A stretch of DNA of 64,000 nt from Tilletiopsis washingtonensis (GCF_003144115.1 NW_020311999.1:849583-913582), one strand, 5' to 3'. Positions 10,470-21,132 are shown, counted from the stretch's first letter. Numbers and translations: made by a program. The notes: generated by a model from the letters alone, not told the origin.

Positions 10470-11769
10470 ATGCCGCCCAAGAAGACGGCCTCCACTCCGG
10501 CGGACAGCGAGCCGTCGGCGCGCCGCTCCTCGGCGCGCATCGCCTCGCAGCCCGAGAAGCCGGCGCCGGCGCCTGCTGCGCCCAAGCAGAAGCGTGCGCC
10601 CGCCGACGGCGCCGCCAAGACGGCCGGCGCCGACAAGAAGGCCAAGAAGGACGCGGCGGCCGAGGCGCCCGCTGCTGAGGCGGCTGCTGAGGCGCCTGCG
10701 GCGGAGGAGAAGACGGAGGAGAAGGAGAAGCCGGCGAGCAAGCCGGCGAGCAAGGCCAGCAAGCCGGCCAGCAAGGCGAGCAAGCCTGCCAGTGCGGCAG
10801 CCAGCAAGCCGGCGAGCAAGGGTGCCGCCGAGAAGCCGGCAAGCAAGCCGGCGAGCAAGCCTGCTAGCAAGGCGGGCGCTGCGGCAACGGAGGAGAAGGC
10901 GGCGAGCAAGCCGGCCAGCAAGGCGGCCGGCTCGAAGCCCGCCAGCAAGGCGCCCAGCTCCAAGGCTGCGTCTGCGGGCGGCGCGGGCAAGCTGAGCGTC
11001 GGCGAGCCGCTGCCGAAGATGGCGCTCAACGACGAGCAGGGCCACACGGTCAACGTCGGCGCGCTGCGCAAGGCCGTCATCTTCACGTAAGTGGGCCGTG
11101 CAAGGTGAGCTCTGCAGCTGCCGAGCTGACCACTGCACGTCCATGTGCTGCGATCGCACAGCTATCCCAAGGTGTGTCTGCTCGCTGCTTCTTGCCAGCA
11201 TCCTTGCTGATGACTCTGCCTCGCAGGCGAACACTCCGGGGTGCGCATTGGCATGTGCTTCGCTCCTCTCATCGCTCATCTCCTCTTCGCAGCTGCACGA
11301 CGCAGGCCTGCTCCTTCCGCGACGACGTGCGTGCATGTCGCCCGCTTCCGCCACATCTACGTCTCTCACACTCCGCGCCCGCAGTACCAGAAGTTCACGG
11401 CGCTCGGCTTCGAGGTGTACGGCCTGTCCAACGACAACGAGACGCCGCTGAAGAACTGGAAGGAGAAGAACAGCTTTCCCTACTCGCTGCTCTCGGACCC
11501 GAAGCGCGAGCTCATCGGCGCTCTGTAAGTCGCGCAGGTGCTGTGCCCGCAGCGATGCTGATGCGCGTGCTTCTGCAGGACGGGCAACAAGTCGTCGACC
11601 ACGCGCAGGTGAGCAGACCCGCCTCGTGTCGCGATGCGCGTTGCTGACGCCTCGCTGCCGCAGCCACTTCGTCATCGATGCCGAGGGCCTGCTCGCCGAC
11701 AGCAGTGTGGGCGTCAAGCCGGCGGACAGTGCGCCGGCGTCGTACAAGGTGGCCGAGGGGCTCAAGTAG
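10470..11769 (+). CDS. PrxQ/BCP-type peroxiredoxin with a basic N-terminal tail
   Basis: Thiol peroxidase of the bacterioferritin-comigratory/PrxQ class, comparable to yeast nuclear Dot5. Seven exons; exons 2 and 3 are micro-exons of 10 nt (11162-11171) and 14 nt (11227-11240), followed by 11293-11326, 11385-11524, 11579-11608 and the last exon. Splicing them joins IFTYPK-ANTPGCTTQAC-SFRDD, which restores the peroxidatic Cys motif TPGCT and the resolving Cys five residues later (atypical 2-Cys type). Later conserved parts are YGLSNDNETPLKNWKEK and the C-terminal SHFVIDAEGLLADSS. The first about 165 residues are Lys/Ala/Ser/Pro-rich with repeated SKPASK units, resembling a histone H1 tail and suggesting nuclear or chromatin location (inference). 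Converges on the kinase gene. Confidence 0.93.
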
Positions 11770-12147
11770 GCCTGCTCGCTGCCTTCTCGTGCTTCATCTG
11801 CGCTTCGTGCAGCTGCTGCCTTCTCTCGCTGTCTCTCCTGCTTCCGACCTCTCTCTCAATGCGACGCGCCTTCTTTATGCCCGCTGCGCGTCGTATGTCA
11901 GACGAATGTATTGCGCGGAAGAGCCGAGATTATAGATGGGCCACGTCGGATGATGGAGAAAGGCGGAGGCGAGGAGGACCAAAAGAAGAGACGGGCGCGC
12001 GAGGCAAGAAGACGAAAGGAGGATGCGGTGTCCGAAGCTGTGAATGCGGTCCCGCGGCACGCGAGCGGCGCTGCGGGGAGTCGTTAAGGGCATTCTCCGG
12101 ATCAGAGAGGGGGTCGTGAAGGTGGTCGTGAGGGGGGCATGCGCTGA
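11770..12147. other. Convergent 3' intergenic region
   Basis: About 380 bp between the stops of the peroxiredoxin and kinase genes. An AG-rich segment (about 11940-12030) is the only compositional feature. No gene or hairpin of note was seen. Confidence 0.4.
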
Positions 12148-14707
12148 TCAGGCGCGGGCGACGGGCGCAGCAGAGGAAGGCGGGCTCTTGCTGGCGCGCT
12201 TGCTGCGGCCCTTCCAGAGGCCGCGGCCCGAGCTGGACTGCGTCGACGACGTCGGCGGCGGAGGCGGCGGGGACGAGGTGCGCTGCTGCGCCTGACCCAG
12301 TGCTGCAGCTGCCTTGGCGAGCGCGGCAGTGGCGGGCGACTGGGCGCGCGAGCCGGCACTCGTCGTCGGCGAGGCGGCACCGCGCGAGCCACGGCGAGAA
12401 GCATTGACGGGCGTCAGGACGGGCGTGGTGGGAATCGCCATCTCCTGGCACGTCGGCTCGGCGTACTCGGCGCAGCCAGCGTGAGTCCTGAAGGCGAACG
12501 ATCAGCACGAGTGGCAGGCGTGCAGACGCGCGCAAGACTCACTTGTAGGGGCAGTCGTCGCAGTCCATGAAGGCGCCAAAGCCGAGGCGGCGGCCGCACA
12601 CGTGGCACTTGGACAGCGCGTTGGCGAGGATGACGCCGGGCGGCAGCAGGCTGCCGCCGACCTGCGAGGCGGTAATGTTGCCCGAGGCCGCCGCGGCGGC
12701 GGCTGAGCCGAGCGAGGCGGGGCGCTTCATGCCGTTCTTGATGAGCGTGAAGCGGTGGTAGAGCGGGCCGTGGCCGCTGTGGATCGACGAGCAGATCGTC
12801 GCCATGGCCAGCGACGCCTCCTGGCGCCGCGAGCGCGCCGTCATGAACGACTGCGTCACCTCGTCGTCGCCCGAGTTGTCCGCCTCGGCCTGCGCCGCCT
12901 CGAGCAGCGGCTGCACCTCTGTCGGCGCCGCCTCGTGGCCGCGCACAGTGATGCTCGACTCGGACACGTCGGCGGCGCCCTCGCGGCCAATCGTGTGCGC
13001 CGACATCGTCATCGGCAGCGGCGCGTGCATCTCCTTGGTTTTGGACGGGCGCACGACCGACGTGCTGTACTGCGAGTCGCCGGCCTTGTCCTCGTCAGAC
13101 GTGCTCTCGGCCTTGGCGCCCTCATCGGCGGGAGTGGCGCGGCGCACCCACGAGCTGCGTAGGCTCGGCAGGCTCGCGCTGCTCTCGTCGCTCCACCAGG
13201 GGTTGCCGTGGCCGGAGACCTTGAACGTGCTGGCCGAGGTGATGGTGCCGAGCGCCGACTCGGGCCCGTCGAGCGAGGCGGGGTTGAGGCCGACCTTCTC
13301 GAGCGCGGCCAGTGCCTCGCTCATGTCCTCGTCGCTCTCGCTGCCCGACGAGTCGCGGCTGTGCGCCGTCTCCTCGCGGATGGGTGCCGAGGAGCCGACC
13401 TGCACCTGGCCGCTGAACGACGGCAGCCGCGGCGGCATCGGACGGCCACCGGCACGCCTGCTGGACGCCTTGGTGCCGACGACGGCCTGCAGGCTCGAGC
13501 CGCGCAGGCTGCCGACGCAGCGCAGCGTGCCGGCCTGCGCCTCGCGCGCCAGCACCTCCTGCTCGATCTCGCGCAGGCGGCGGATCACCTCGCGCATGTC
13601 CGGGCGCGCGCTCGGGTCCTCGTCGACGCAGTCCAGGCTCAGCTGGATGAAGCGCTCCGGGCAGCCCTTGGACGCCATCTCGCGCACCTCGGCGGCGTCG
13701 AGGCCAAAGCCGGGCATCTCGCGCTTGAACGTGTTGCCGTCGACGAGGTGGCGCGAGAGAATCTCGCAGAAGATGACGCCGAGCGAGAAGACGTCCGACG
13801 GCAGGCTGAAGTCGACGCCCATCAGGATCTCGGGCGACATGTAGCCGTCCGTGCCGCAGTACTGCGCAGGCCGTCAGCAGGCGGCTCAGTCGTATGTCAC
13901 ATGCTGCACTCACGCTGATGCGGCGCATCTCGTCCTCGTTGCGCGCGGCGATGCGCGCAAAGCCAAAGTCGCAGACCTTGATGCGGTCGTTCGCGGTGAT
14001 GAGCAGGTTCTCGCCCTTGAGGTCGCGGTGCAGGCAGTTGCGTGCGTGCAGGTACGCCACGGCACGCGCAATGTCGGTGGCGAAGCTCATGCGCAGCGGC
14101 CAGTCGAACGGCTTGCGCTTCTGCAGAGTGGACGTGGTGAGCGCGGCGACGCTGCAGCTGCAGCTGCGCCACTCACATCGGCAAGGTACGAGCGCAGGTT
14201 GCCGCCGACGAACTCGCTGATGATGTAGATGCGCCCGTCGGCGCCCGGGCTCTTCGTCAGGCCGATGTACTGCACGATGTTGGGGTGCCGTGCCTCTCTG
14301 TAGCCTGGTCAGCGCGGTGTATCCTGCTCGCTGCACTGCCACTCACTTCATCAGCACGCATTCGCGCTCAAAGTACTTTTCCACATCGTACGTGTTGTTC
14401 GCCAGCACCTCCTTGATCGCGACTTCCGTGCCGAGGTACTCGCCCTGCGCGCACGCATCAGCGCCTGTCGCGCCTCGCCGCCTCACTGCACACTCACGCG
14501 GTACACGACACCGAAGCTGCCGCCGCCGATCTTGACCCACTCGCCGCCCTTGGGGCCCGTGAGGTCGGCAAAGCTGATGACGTCGAAGCGGTCCATCCTG
14601 ACGGCCTGCTCGGCGTAGGTGCGGCGCTTGGGCAGCTGCTGCTGCGCGGTGCGGAGCTTGTGCAGGCGGCGCTGCGTGCGGGTCTGCTGCTGCGTGGCGT
14701 CAGACAT
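12148..14707 (-). CDS. TKL-type protein kinase with C-terminal C1 zinc domain
   Basis: Protein kinase of the tyrosine-kinase-like group, about 750 residues after splicing. The kinase domain is N-terminal (about residues 45-330): Gly-loop [11 protein letters not shown] (exon 1, 14707-14498), VAIKEVL with the catalytic Lys, [13 protein letters not shown], catalytic loop [18 protein letters not shown], then [10 protein letters not shown] and [14 protein letters not shown] long disordered Ser-rich segment follows. The C-terminus carries a C1 domain: HRFTLIKNG, then CHVC, CDDC, H and C in the classical CX2C...CX2CX4HX2CX7C spacing, with the last Cys pairs joined across the intron near 12542-12490. 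C1 domains bind diacylglycerol or serve as protein docking sites. The overall form resembles the LISK-like kinases expanded in basidiomycetes. Substrate unknown. Start chosen at MSDATQQQ, directly ahead of the Gly-loop exon. Confidence 0.87.
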
Positions 14708-15773
14708 GGTGGTGGAGAGGATGGAAGTGCTGCGGAAGCGACAGGCTCGGCATGCTTATACCGGCGTGCCGTACACGGCACACCCGGGGCAAGTGCTGCT
14801 GCGCATGCGCGCGCACCCCTAGCCGGCACGCCCGCACCGGTGCGGGACGAGCTGCGCAGATTGCACGAAGAAGGCGCAGTCACTCACGCAGGCGACGCTA
14901 GCCCAAACACGTGCTCAGACGAGGGCGAGGGCCGGCAGATGCGGCAGATGCGGCAGGCGAGGGGCGGCGCGGCGTGTGCGCGGCCGCTGAGTGAGTGGGC
15001 GAGGTGCGCGCGCGCGAGGAGAGAGACGGCGCAAGCGGTGCAGCGACGCAGATGCAAGGGGTGGTCGTAAGGTCGTAAGAGGCAGGCGTGAGGAGGCGGG
15101 TGTCGTGAGGTCGTGAGGGCGAGAGGGAGCCGGATGTGGATGTGGTGTTGCGGTGAGAGCTGCGAAGGGCAGGCGAGGCCGAGCTGTGCCCGATGGATGC
15201 GCACCGGCGGCTGTGCTGCGTGAGAGGCGTACGCCCGCGCGCCCGCTCGCTGCCGCGCGGGTGAAGCACAACCGACAGCCGCGCGCGAGCGAGCTCCCCG
15301 CGCCGCCGCCTTACCTCCGAGGCCGCACCGCGCACGCCCCACACACAGCGAGAGCCCCAGGAATCCAGCCGCTCAACTCCAACGGCTCGCTCGCAGTTTA
15401 GCAGCGCGCTGGCCTTTTCGTCGCACGACACACGCCGAGCACCCAACCCCTATCCCATTTCGAGGGTTCGCACGAGCTCGCATGATTTCATCCCCAAGCC
15501 CGGCCCAGATTGGGGCCCACTCTGCGACGCCCAGATCGTCGCGCGTCATCGTGCGGCACCTGATGGGCGTGGGCGCGGCTCAGGGGCGCGGCGCGCTTGT
15601 GTGCCTGGCCGTGCTGCGCCCGCAACATCCACTTCCGCCGCGCCGGCGCGTGCCTGAGCGGCGTCACGTGCCCGCGGGCGACGCGCTGCTTCGCCTCGCA
15701 TCCCCTCCGTGAAGCGCTGCCTCGACCGCTCACGGCTACTCGGCGCATCTCACGCGAGCATGACCAGCCGAAA

Positions 15774-15797
15774 AGCTATATAAAAATATAAACATTG
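15774..15797. other. A/T block (TATA-like) at the island boundary
   Basis: The sequence contains CTATATAAAAATATAAAC inside strongly GC-rich surroundings. It has the form of a TATA element on the + strand, but I see no supported + strand gene immediately downstream. It could equally be a polyadenylation or efficiency element for leftward transcripts from the island. Function unproven. Confidence 0.35.
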
Positions 15798-16069
15798 GGG
15801 AAAGAGGCGAGTTGACGCTGCCGTAGAGAGTCGAGCGTCAGTGTGGACGCCGAACTGGCCGCGCGCAGAGCGAGGCTGAGCGGAGCGCGCCTCGGCGTCT
15901 TGCTGGCGCGACCGGCTTAGAGCGAGCCGCAGCGAGCCGAGTATGACGACAAGTCGGCGGAAAGCCCATAGCAGATGCTTTACACGCGTTCTTGCGCGTC
16001 GAGATAGACGAGTGGGTGATGACGGGTCGAAGGCGTAGAGCAAGAGGAGAACGAAGAGGAGCTTGAGCT

Positions 16070-16112
16070 TGAGACCTCGGTTGACGCAGTGCCGTGACAT
16101 TCGGGTGCTGAG
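16070..16112. repeat. Island 3'-flank repeat, copy 1
   Basis: About 40 bp containing GCAGTGCCGTGACATTCGG. The same unit recurs about 158 bp away (copy 2) and about 3.2 kb away (copy 3), with scattered mismatches. All three copies have the same orientation and lie downstream of the island genes. Confidence 0.7.
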
Positions 16113-16225
16113 TGAGGCTTGCCGTCGGCTTGAAGAGCGAAGGGCGCGAAGATTGCGTGCGGAAGGGACATAAGAAGAGCGAAGAGCGAAGGCAGAGGAC
16201 GGGTCTTGAGCTCGGGGTCTGGCCT

Positions 16226-16270
16226 CGCGCGAGCCTCAGTTGGCGCAGCGCCGTGACGTTCGGTTGCTGA
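16226..16270. repeat. Island 3'-flank repeat, copy 2
   Basis: Contains GCAGCGCCGTGACGTTCGG, the second copy of the unit at 16070-16112. It starts about 80 bp past the stop codon of the first island gene. Confidence 0.7.
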
Positions 16271-16352
16271 TTGAGGTTTTGCGCAAGGCGCGAAGATGAG
16301 CGCTGCCTCTTGGTCTGTGACAAGGCATGCCAGACGACGATACCTAGCGTCA

Positions 16353-18257
16353 TTACGAGTGTTCGGTGATAGTCAGTGAAAGCTCGATGCGTCCCCGCCT
16401 GCCATCTTCGGAGAGCTCTTCCAAGAGCGAGTCAAGCTCATCTCCGCCCTCTTGGAGACGTCGCAGCTTCTTTCGAAGCCTGGAGCGCTCTTGATGGACT
16501 CGCCCGTTATCGAAATAAACGTCTCGCCACTGTCCGTCTTTAATAAGCGGGAAGAGGCGTCGGGACAATTTGTTGAGGTTTATACTGCCTAGAAGAGAAT
16601 GGAGCTCCTCGCGCAGACCCTCGAGGAGAAGCGCAGAGAGAGTTTCGTGGTACACTATCTCGTCCGCCATGATGCTGAGCTCCTCCATCCAGTCTCCAAA
16701 AATTGCCGTGTGTACTTGAGCAGCGAGATTTGCGGGTACGCTGTTGCCGCCATGCGCCTGCAGCCGGCGGAGTGCTCTGTCGGGCTTTGCGTCGAAAGGC
16801 CATGACTCATCTGTTACTGCTCCACAGAACTCATCTCTGCGGTAGGCCTTGATGCGTGCGAGAACGAAGTCCTTCTTCGCCAGGTAAGCGTCGACGTCCT
16901 CGCCTACTTGCTTTTCGGCCTCTTGGAACAACGTGGCCGGACCGTGCTTTGCCCAACGCACCAGCGCCTTTTTTTGACACTCGACGTCATCCCGAATAGC
17001 TTCCCTAAAGGGTCAAGGATTAGGCGTGTAGAGCGGCTTCAACTGTCTGGCAAGGCTTACCGGACAGCTTCATACACCTCTATAGTGTAGATGTCGCCCA
17101 ACACGGCCTTGATCTCTTTCTCCCACCCTTCCTCGAGTTGGCCAGACATGTCCGCTGCGTATTCGCGGACACGATTCTGCCATAGGTAGCGGTTGTCCTC
17201 GTTACATGCCTTGTTCCAGCAGTCCCTGCTCGGCCTCTGCTCGTCGGTTTCAGCGGCGCCGGCCTCCCTTGCTCTGCGAAAGGAAACGCAGCTCAGTAGA
17301 GTAGTGGCACGCTGGGTAGCACGACTACGAGAAACGCACCTCTCCATCTTGTCTCTGATGCTAGATAGAGTCCAGCAGGAAGAAGTTTCCTCATCAGGGT
17401 CTTGAATGATGCCTAGCTCGCGCTCCGTACTGTCATGACTGCGACGAGCATCATCTCTCTCGTCACCGGCAAAAGGAAAGACGCGCGGACGATCGCGACT
17501 AGAACCTGAGATTGTCAGAAGGCTAGGGTAGAGCTGCACATGTGCACTGACAACAACGCATCCTTCATATCTCTCAGAATCTCGTCGATGGCCGCATTCA
17601 CAGAATGACGTGGTCCATGGCCCCAACTGCGCCGGAGTTTCTTTTCGAGCTGCTCGTACTCGTCGGATCCAGGTTTCGTCGAACTAAGAATGAGATGTAG
17701 CGCGGGATCAGGACGTTTAGTTGGGCACGCCATAGGGTGGCTTCCTCACTATGAGACTTCCGGGAGCCCATCAATTTCTTCGCGAGTCGAGAACAGCGTG
17801 GCTTCGATATCGCCTCTCAGTGACCGAAGGCTGCGGATGTCTAGAGTCAGCTGTGGTTCAAGGCTGCTCTGACCTGATGCGCACCTCTTTAGCGGACACG
17901 ACAGACCGAGCTCTCGAAACGATACGACTTCTTGTGCGAGAATTGGCCGCAGCTTATCACGTCGCTGCCGTCGTAAGGATGAATGGCGGACCTTTCACAC
18001 GGTCCCGAGTCTTTCTGACGCACCATTGTGCTGTTGCGGCCATACTTCAGCGCGAGAGGAACTGCGCTTGGAAGAGCGGAACGTCCAAGACGCGGAGCTG
18101 TCGAGCTCGAGGTGGCAGACGCTCTGCTTTTCTTGGCTGGCGATGGTCTGGCCCAGTTGGTCGGCGCCTCGTCGTCAGATCTTGCCGACAGCTCGCTGTC
18201 GTCTTCGCTGCGCGCTCTCGTTGCCGGGACCGCCAGCGAAAAGCGCATTGCTGACAT
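16353..18257 (-). CDS. Unknown protein, island paralogue A
   Basis: I do not recognise the family. Exons can be traced by similarity to paralogue B and by splice signals: 18257-18024, 17964-17885, 17830-17750, 17683-17552, then one starting 17498, and further exons to the stop at 16353. The N-terminus (exon 1) is acidic then basic (SEDDSELSARSDDEAP, PAKKSRAS), possibly a nuclear targeting region; it has no counterpart in B. The remainder is mostly charged helix: EEIDGLP, YEQLEKKL, RPRVFPFAGDER, LGIIQDPDEE, and the best conserved C-terminal part DAYLAKKDFVLARIKAYRRD. There is no P-loop, transmembrane segment, signal peptide or zinc motif. Codon use is less GC-biased than in the neighbours. The 5' end is the weakest part: an open frame on the opposite strand (18028-18387) overlaps exon 1. 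Confidence 0.6.
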
Positions 18258-19449
18258 GCTGCAGATGAAGCGACTATTGCTGTGGGCGAGGGCTGCGGAT
18301 GGTGTCGCACACGCTGGCTTTAAGGGCCAGAAGTACGCATCGTCGACCTGTCGGATTGGCCTTCTCCGAGACTGCTCAAGTGCGTAAGTCAAGATACCGA
18401 TGTGGGGCCTCAAGCCGCGAGCGTCCGGCGGCACTAGAGCTTGTGCGATGGAGTCGAAGCGAGACTTAAAGTGCGTTCGTCAAGTGATGAGACGGGCGGC
18501 AGCGGGGCTCCGGCGAGAGCGCTGCCCGACTGCCTGAGACTGTCTGCTCTCGACCAGCCTGTCTTCGCCGAATGAATTGTGCAGTTAAGGTAAGGGAAGT
18601 TCAAGCCCCGTGTCACCGCCGAGGGGAAAGACATGAACGGCGGCAAAGGCCTCGATGCTCATTCGATGTCAGCGATCTGAAGGGGCGCGCAGGCCTTCAT
18701 TATGCTTGAGTCGCTCTGGCCCACGGAGACCGCGGGCCGCCGTCATGGGCATTCCCTCATCAACGCAGACATGGCGCGGCGCGGCGCCCGGCAGCGCTCG
18801 TGCCCGCGCGTGTCGGCACGGCACCCCTACTCGACCCACAAACGATCAAAAGGCGTCGTCGCAAGGCAGTTCACCAGGACTGAATAACGACAGGCGCTCC
18901 TCCTCTTCGCGATCAGCAGACGGAAGGAGACCTTGACATTACGGCGAGAACATGAAGCAGGAATTTGGTGCAGCAGATCGAGCGCCAGTCTGGGCGCGGC
19001 CCTGGGTGCACGCGTGAGGAGAACGAGGAGACGCGCGTTGCGCCGACTGGCTGCAAGCTGAGCTGCTGCGAGCATCGCAGAGCTGCTTTGCGCGCCGGCC
19101 TCGTGTCGAGAATTGGGCGTTGAGTAAAATAGAGCCGGGGCGGAAGGGCTGAGATGCATGAAGACTCGACGAGGCCTGAGCAGACGTCGATCGTATTCAC
19201 CATTCGCAAGTTTGCGTGTCGGGCGGAGAGCTGGGCGCGAAGAGTCGATGGAAAGAGCGGTCGTCCGTTGTCGAATAGAATCGAGAGCGGGAAGACTTCA
19301 GTAGGCGCAGTGCCGTGATGTTCGGTTGCTGTGTGAAGTCGGAGGTGCGCTTCGCGAGCGTGGTGCTTTGAGAACATATGCAGGGCGATGAGGGAGGCGA
19401 GAAAGAAGAACACGGAGGATTCGGCAGCGCTCACGCGTGCTTTGAGGCT
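18258..19449. other. Spacer between the two island paralogues
   Basis: About 1.2 kb of lower-GC sequence without a convincing gene. It should hold the promoter of paralogue A and the 3' flank of paralogue B, including repeat copy 3. Short open frames are present on both strands, but none has a recognisable domain. Confidence 0.45.
19298..19342. repeat. Island 3'-flank repeat, copy 3
   Basis: Contains GCAGTGCCGTGATGTTCGG, the third copy of the unit. It lies about 110-150 bp downstream of the stop of paralogue B, a position equivalent to copy 2 relative to paralogue A. Confidence 0.7.
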
Positions 19450-21132
19450 CTAGTGGTCTGTGGACGCCTGGGCAATGAACGCAGCGATTGTCTCTTCGCC
19501 TTGCTCCAAGCGCTGGAGCTTGTCTGTCAGCTTGGTGCGCTTCTCCTCCACCAGAGCGCGGTCACGGAAGATGTTCCGTCCAGCTTGCTCATCGAGCCAT
19601 TGAATGAGAAATCCTGACGGAAGGCGTGTGTAGGACTCGCCGAGACGGCCGTTTATTTCTTCTCGCAGCTCCTCGAAGAGGAAGGTACTGTTCGCCTCAA
19701 AGCGTACCGCCTCTACCGCCATGTCCTCAAGCTCTGCTTCATGACCAGCCATGAGTATGCTTTCTGCGCGAGCGTAGTCTTTCGATCGAGGCGGCCAGCA
19801 GCGCTCCTTTTCGAACTTGCGAAGCGCCGCGTCGGTGTTCGATTCGAGACCCGCGTCCTCCGTCTCATCGCAGAACTCGCGACGTCGGTAACCCTTGAGG
19901 TGTGTTAACACAAGGTCCTTCTTGGCAAGATACGATGGGACGTCGAGCTCGCCATGGCGTGACCCTTGCGTGAAGACACATTCGAGGCCGCCAGCTACCC
20001 AGTATCGCACCTCACGGTCGTTCAAGAAGATGACACGGGCTAGGCGAGTTCTACGGTTGCGTGAGATGACGTTCTCGTCCGCATGCACATCATCGGCTCA
20101 ACGACTCGCCTTACTTCTTCCCATAGGTTTGGATGGTAGATTCCGCACATGGCGGCGTTGATCTGCGCCTCTGTTGCCATCTCCGCGTAACGCAGCATCG
20201 GTCCCACTACTTCGTTGCTCACAAGTCTGACCCACGCTCGAACCAGTGTCTGGGCACCGTCTTCGGACCAGGAGCGTCGCCACACGTTCCAATGGCTCCA
20301 ATAGCTCCAGAGGGGGACGGACGAGGCAGGAGGGAGAGCAGCAAGACAATGAGTCAGTGCGTAAGTACATACCTCGAACCTGCTCAAGCTCACTCACTTT
20401 CCTTCGCCACTCTCGACGTCAGTGAGCGTGAAGCGATTGCAAATCGGTGCGCGCTTGGTCTCTTCGTCGCTGTCCGAAGCATCCATCTCCCAGTCATCCT
20501 CCTCCGAGTCCGAGCTCTCACTGAGTCTGAGTCCCGGTCTCTGAATGATGCCGACCGCGGACTCCTTCTCCGTGCACGCTCGACGAGCTTCCCGCCGTTC
20601 GTCATCGGTAAAGGGGAAGAACCGAGGTCGCCATTTTCTGAGAAGCCCATCAGTAGAGTTCGGCTTATGGACACTGCTCCACTGACAGCCAATGCTCTTC
20701 GGCCCTCGCTGTCAGCTTCACGAGTTGCGATGAGAACAACTCATTGGACGCGATGTCGTCCAAGGCGTACGACAGACGCTCCTCGAGCTGCTTCAGTATC
20801 GTGCGCCACTGCGGAGCGCTTCGAAATTACCAGTTGAGATGCAAGCCAAAAGGGAGGTGTCAGGTCAACGGAGACACTCACCTGGTGTCCGATGGGATGC
20901 CATCGAGCTGGTCACGCATGAAAGACTGGGCCTTCTGGAGTTCGCGCACGAGCCATTCTAGCTTGGCAACATCCCGGCCGCACACGGCATTGCGCGCATC
21001 TTTCTCCACCTGGTCGATGTTCTTGAGATGCCCTAGGCCGAGGGCTTCAACCACTAGACGCTCTCCTCGGCGTAGAGGACTGCGTGCGATATCTTCAAGC
21101 CACTGCTGCAAGGTCTGATGAGAGGGCCACAT
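19450..21132 (-). CDS. Unknown protein, island paralogue B
   Basis: Paralogue of the gene at 16353-18257; family not recognised. Exons traced: 21132-20882, 20818-20687, 20637-20398, then at least one further exon near 20320-20100, and the last to the stop at 19450. Matching blocks in the same order as A: RLVVEALGLGHL, RDQLDGIPSD, LKQLEERL, RPRFFPFTDDER, VGIIQRP, then VPSYLAKKDLVLTHLKGYRR and a C-terminal charged helix (EEKRTKLTDKLQRLEQGEE). An acidic stretch follows the FPF block (SDSEEDDWEMDASDSDEE). The exon at 20818-20687 is 132 nt, identical in length to its counterpart in A, and the intron after it lies at the matching position. B lacks one intron and the N-terminal extension present in A. 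No catalytic motif or membrane segment is visible. The start at MWPSHQTLQQW is plausible, but an upstream exon remains possible. Confidence 0.62.

Larger units (their letters stand above)
14708..16352. other. Long intergenic region entering the AT-richer island
   Basis: About 1.6 kb without a supported gene. From 14708 to about 15700 it is GC-rich and holds the kinase promoter. From about 15750 the composition shifts: an A/T block at 15774-15797 is followed by purine-rich sequence and two copies of a repeat (near 16080 and 16238) that also occurs downstream of the second island gene. Open frames here are not supported by any domain. Confidence 0.45.

Noticed and set aside
16353-21132. Island genes as a transposon or virus-like element
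   Set aside because: No terminal repeats, target-site duplications, transposase, polymerase or capsid-like motifs were seen; both genes contain ordinary spliceosomal introns.
16353-21132. Island genes as C-terminal parts of a GTPase family (SLIP-GC or dynamin-like)
   Set aside because: The charged-helix pattern prompted the idea, but no P-loop or other G-motif is found in or upstream of either gene.
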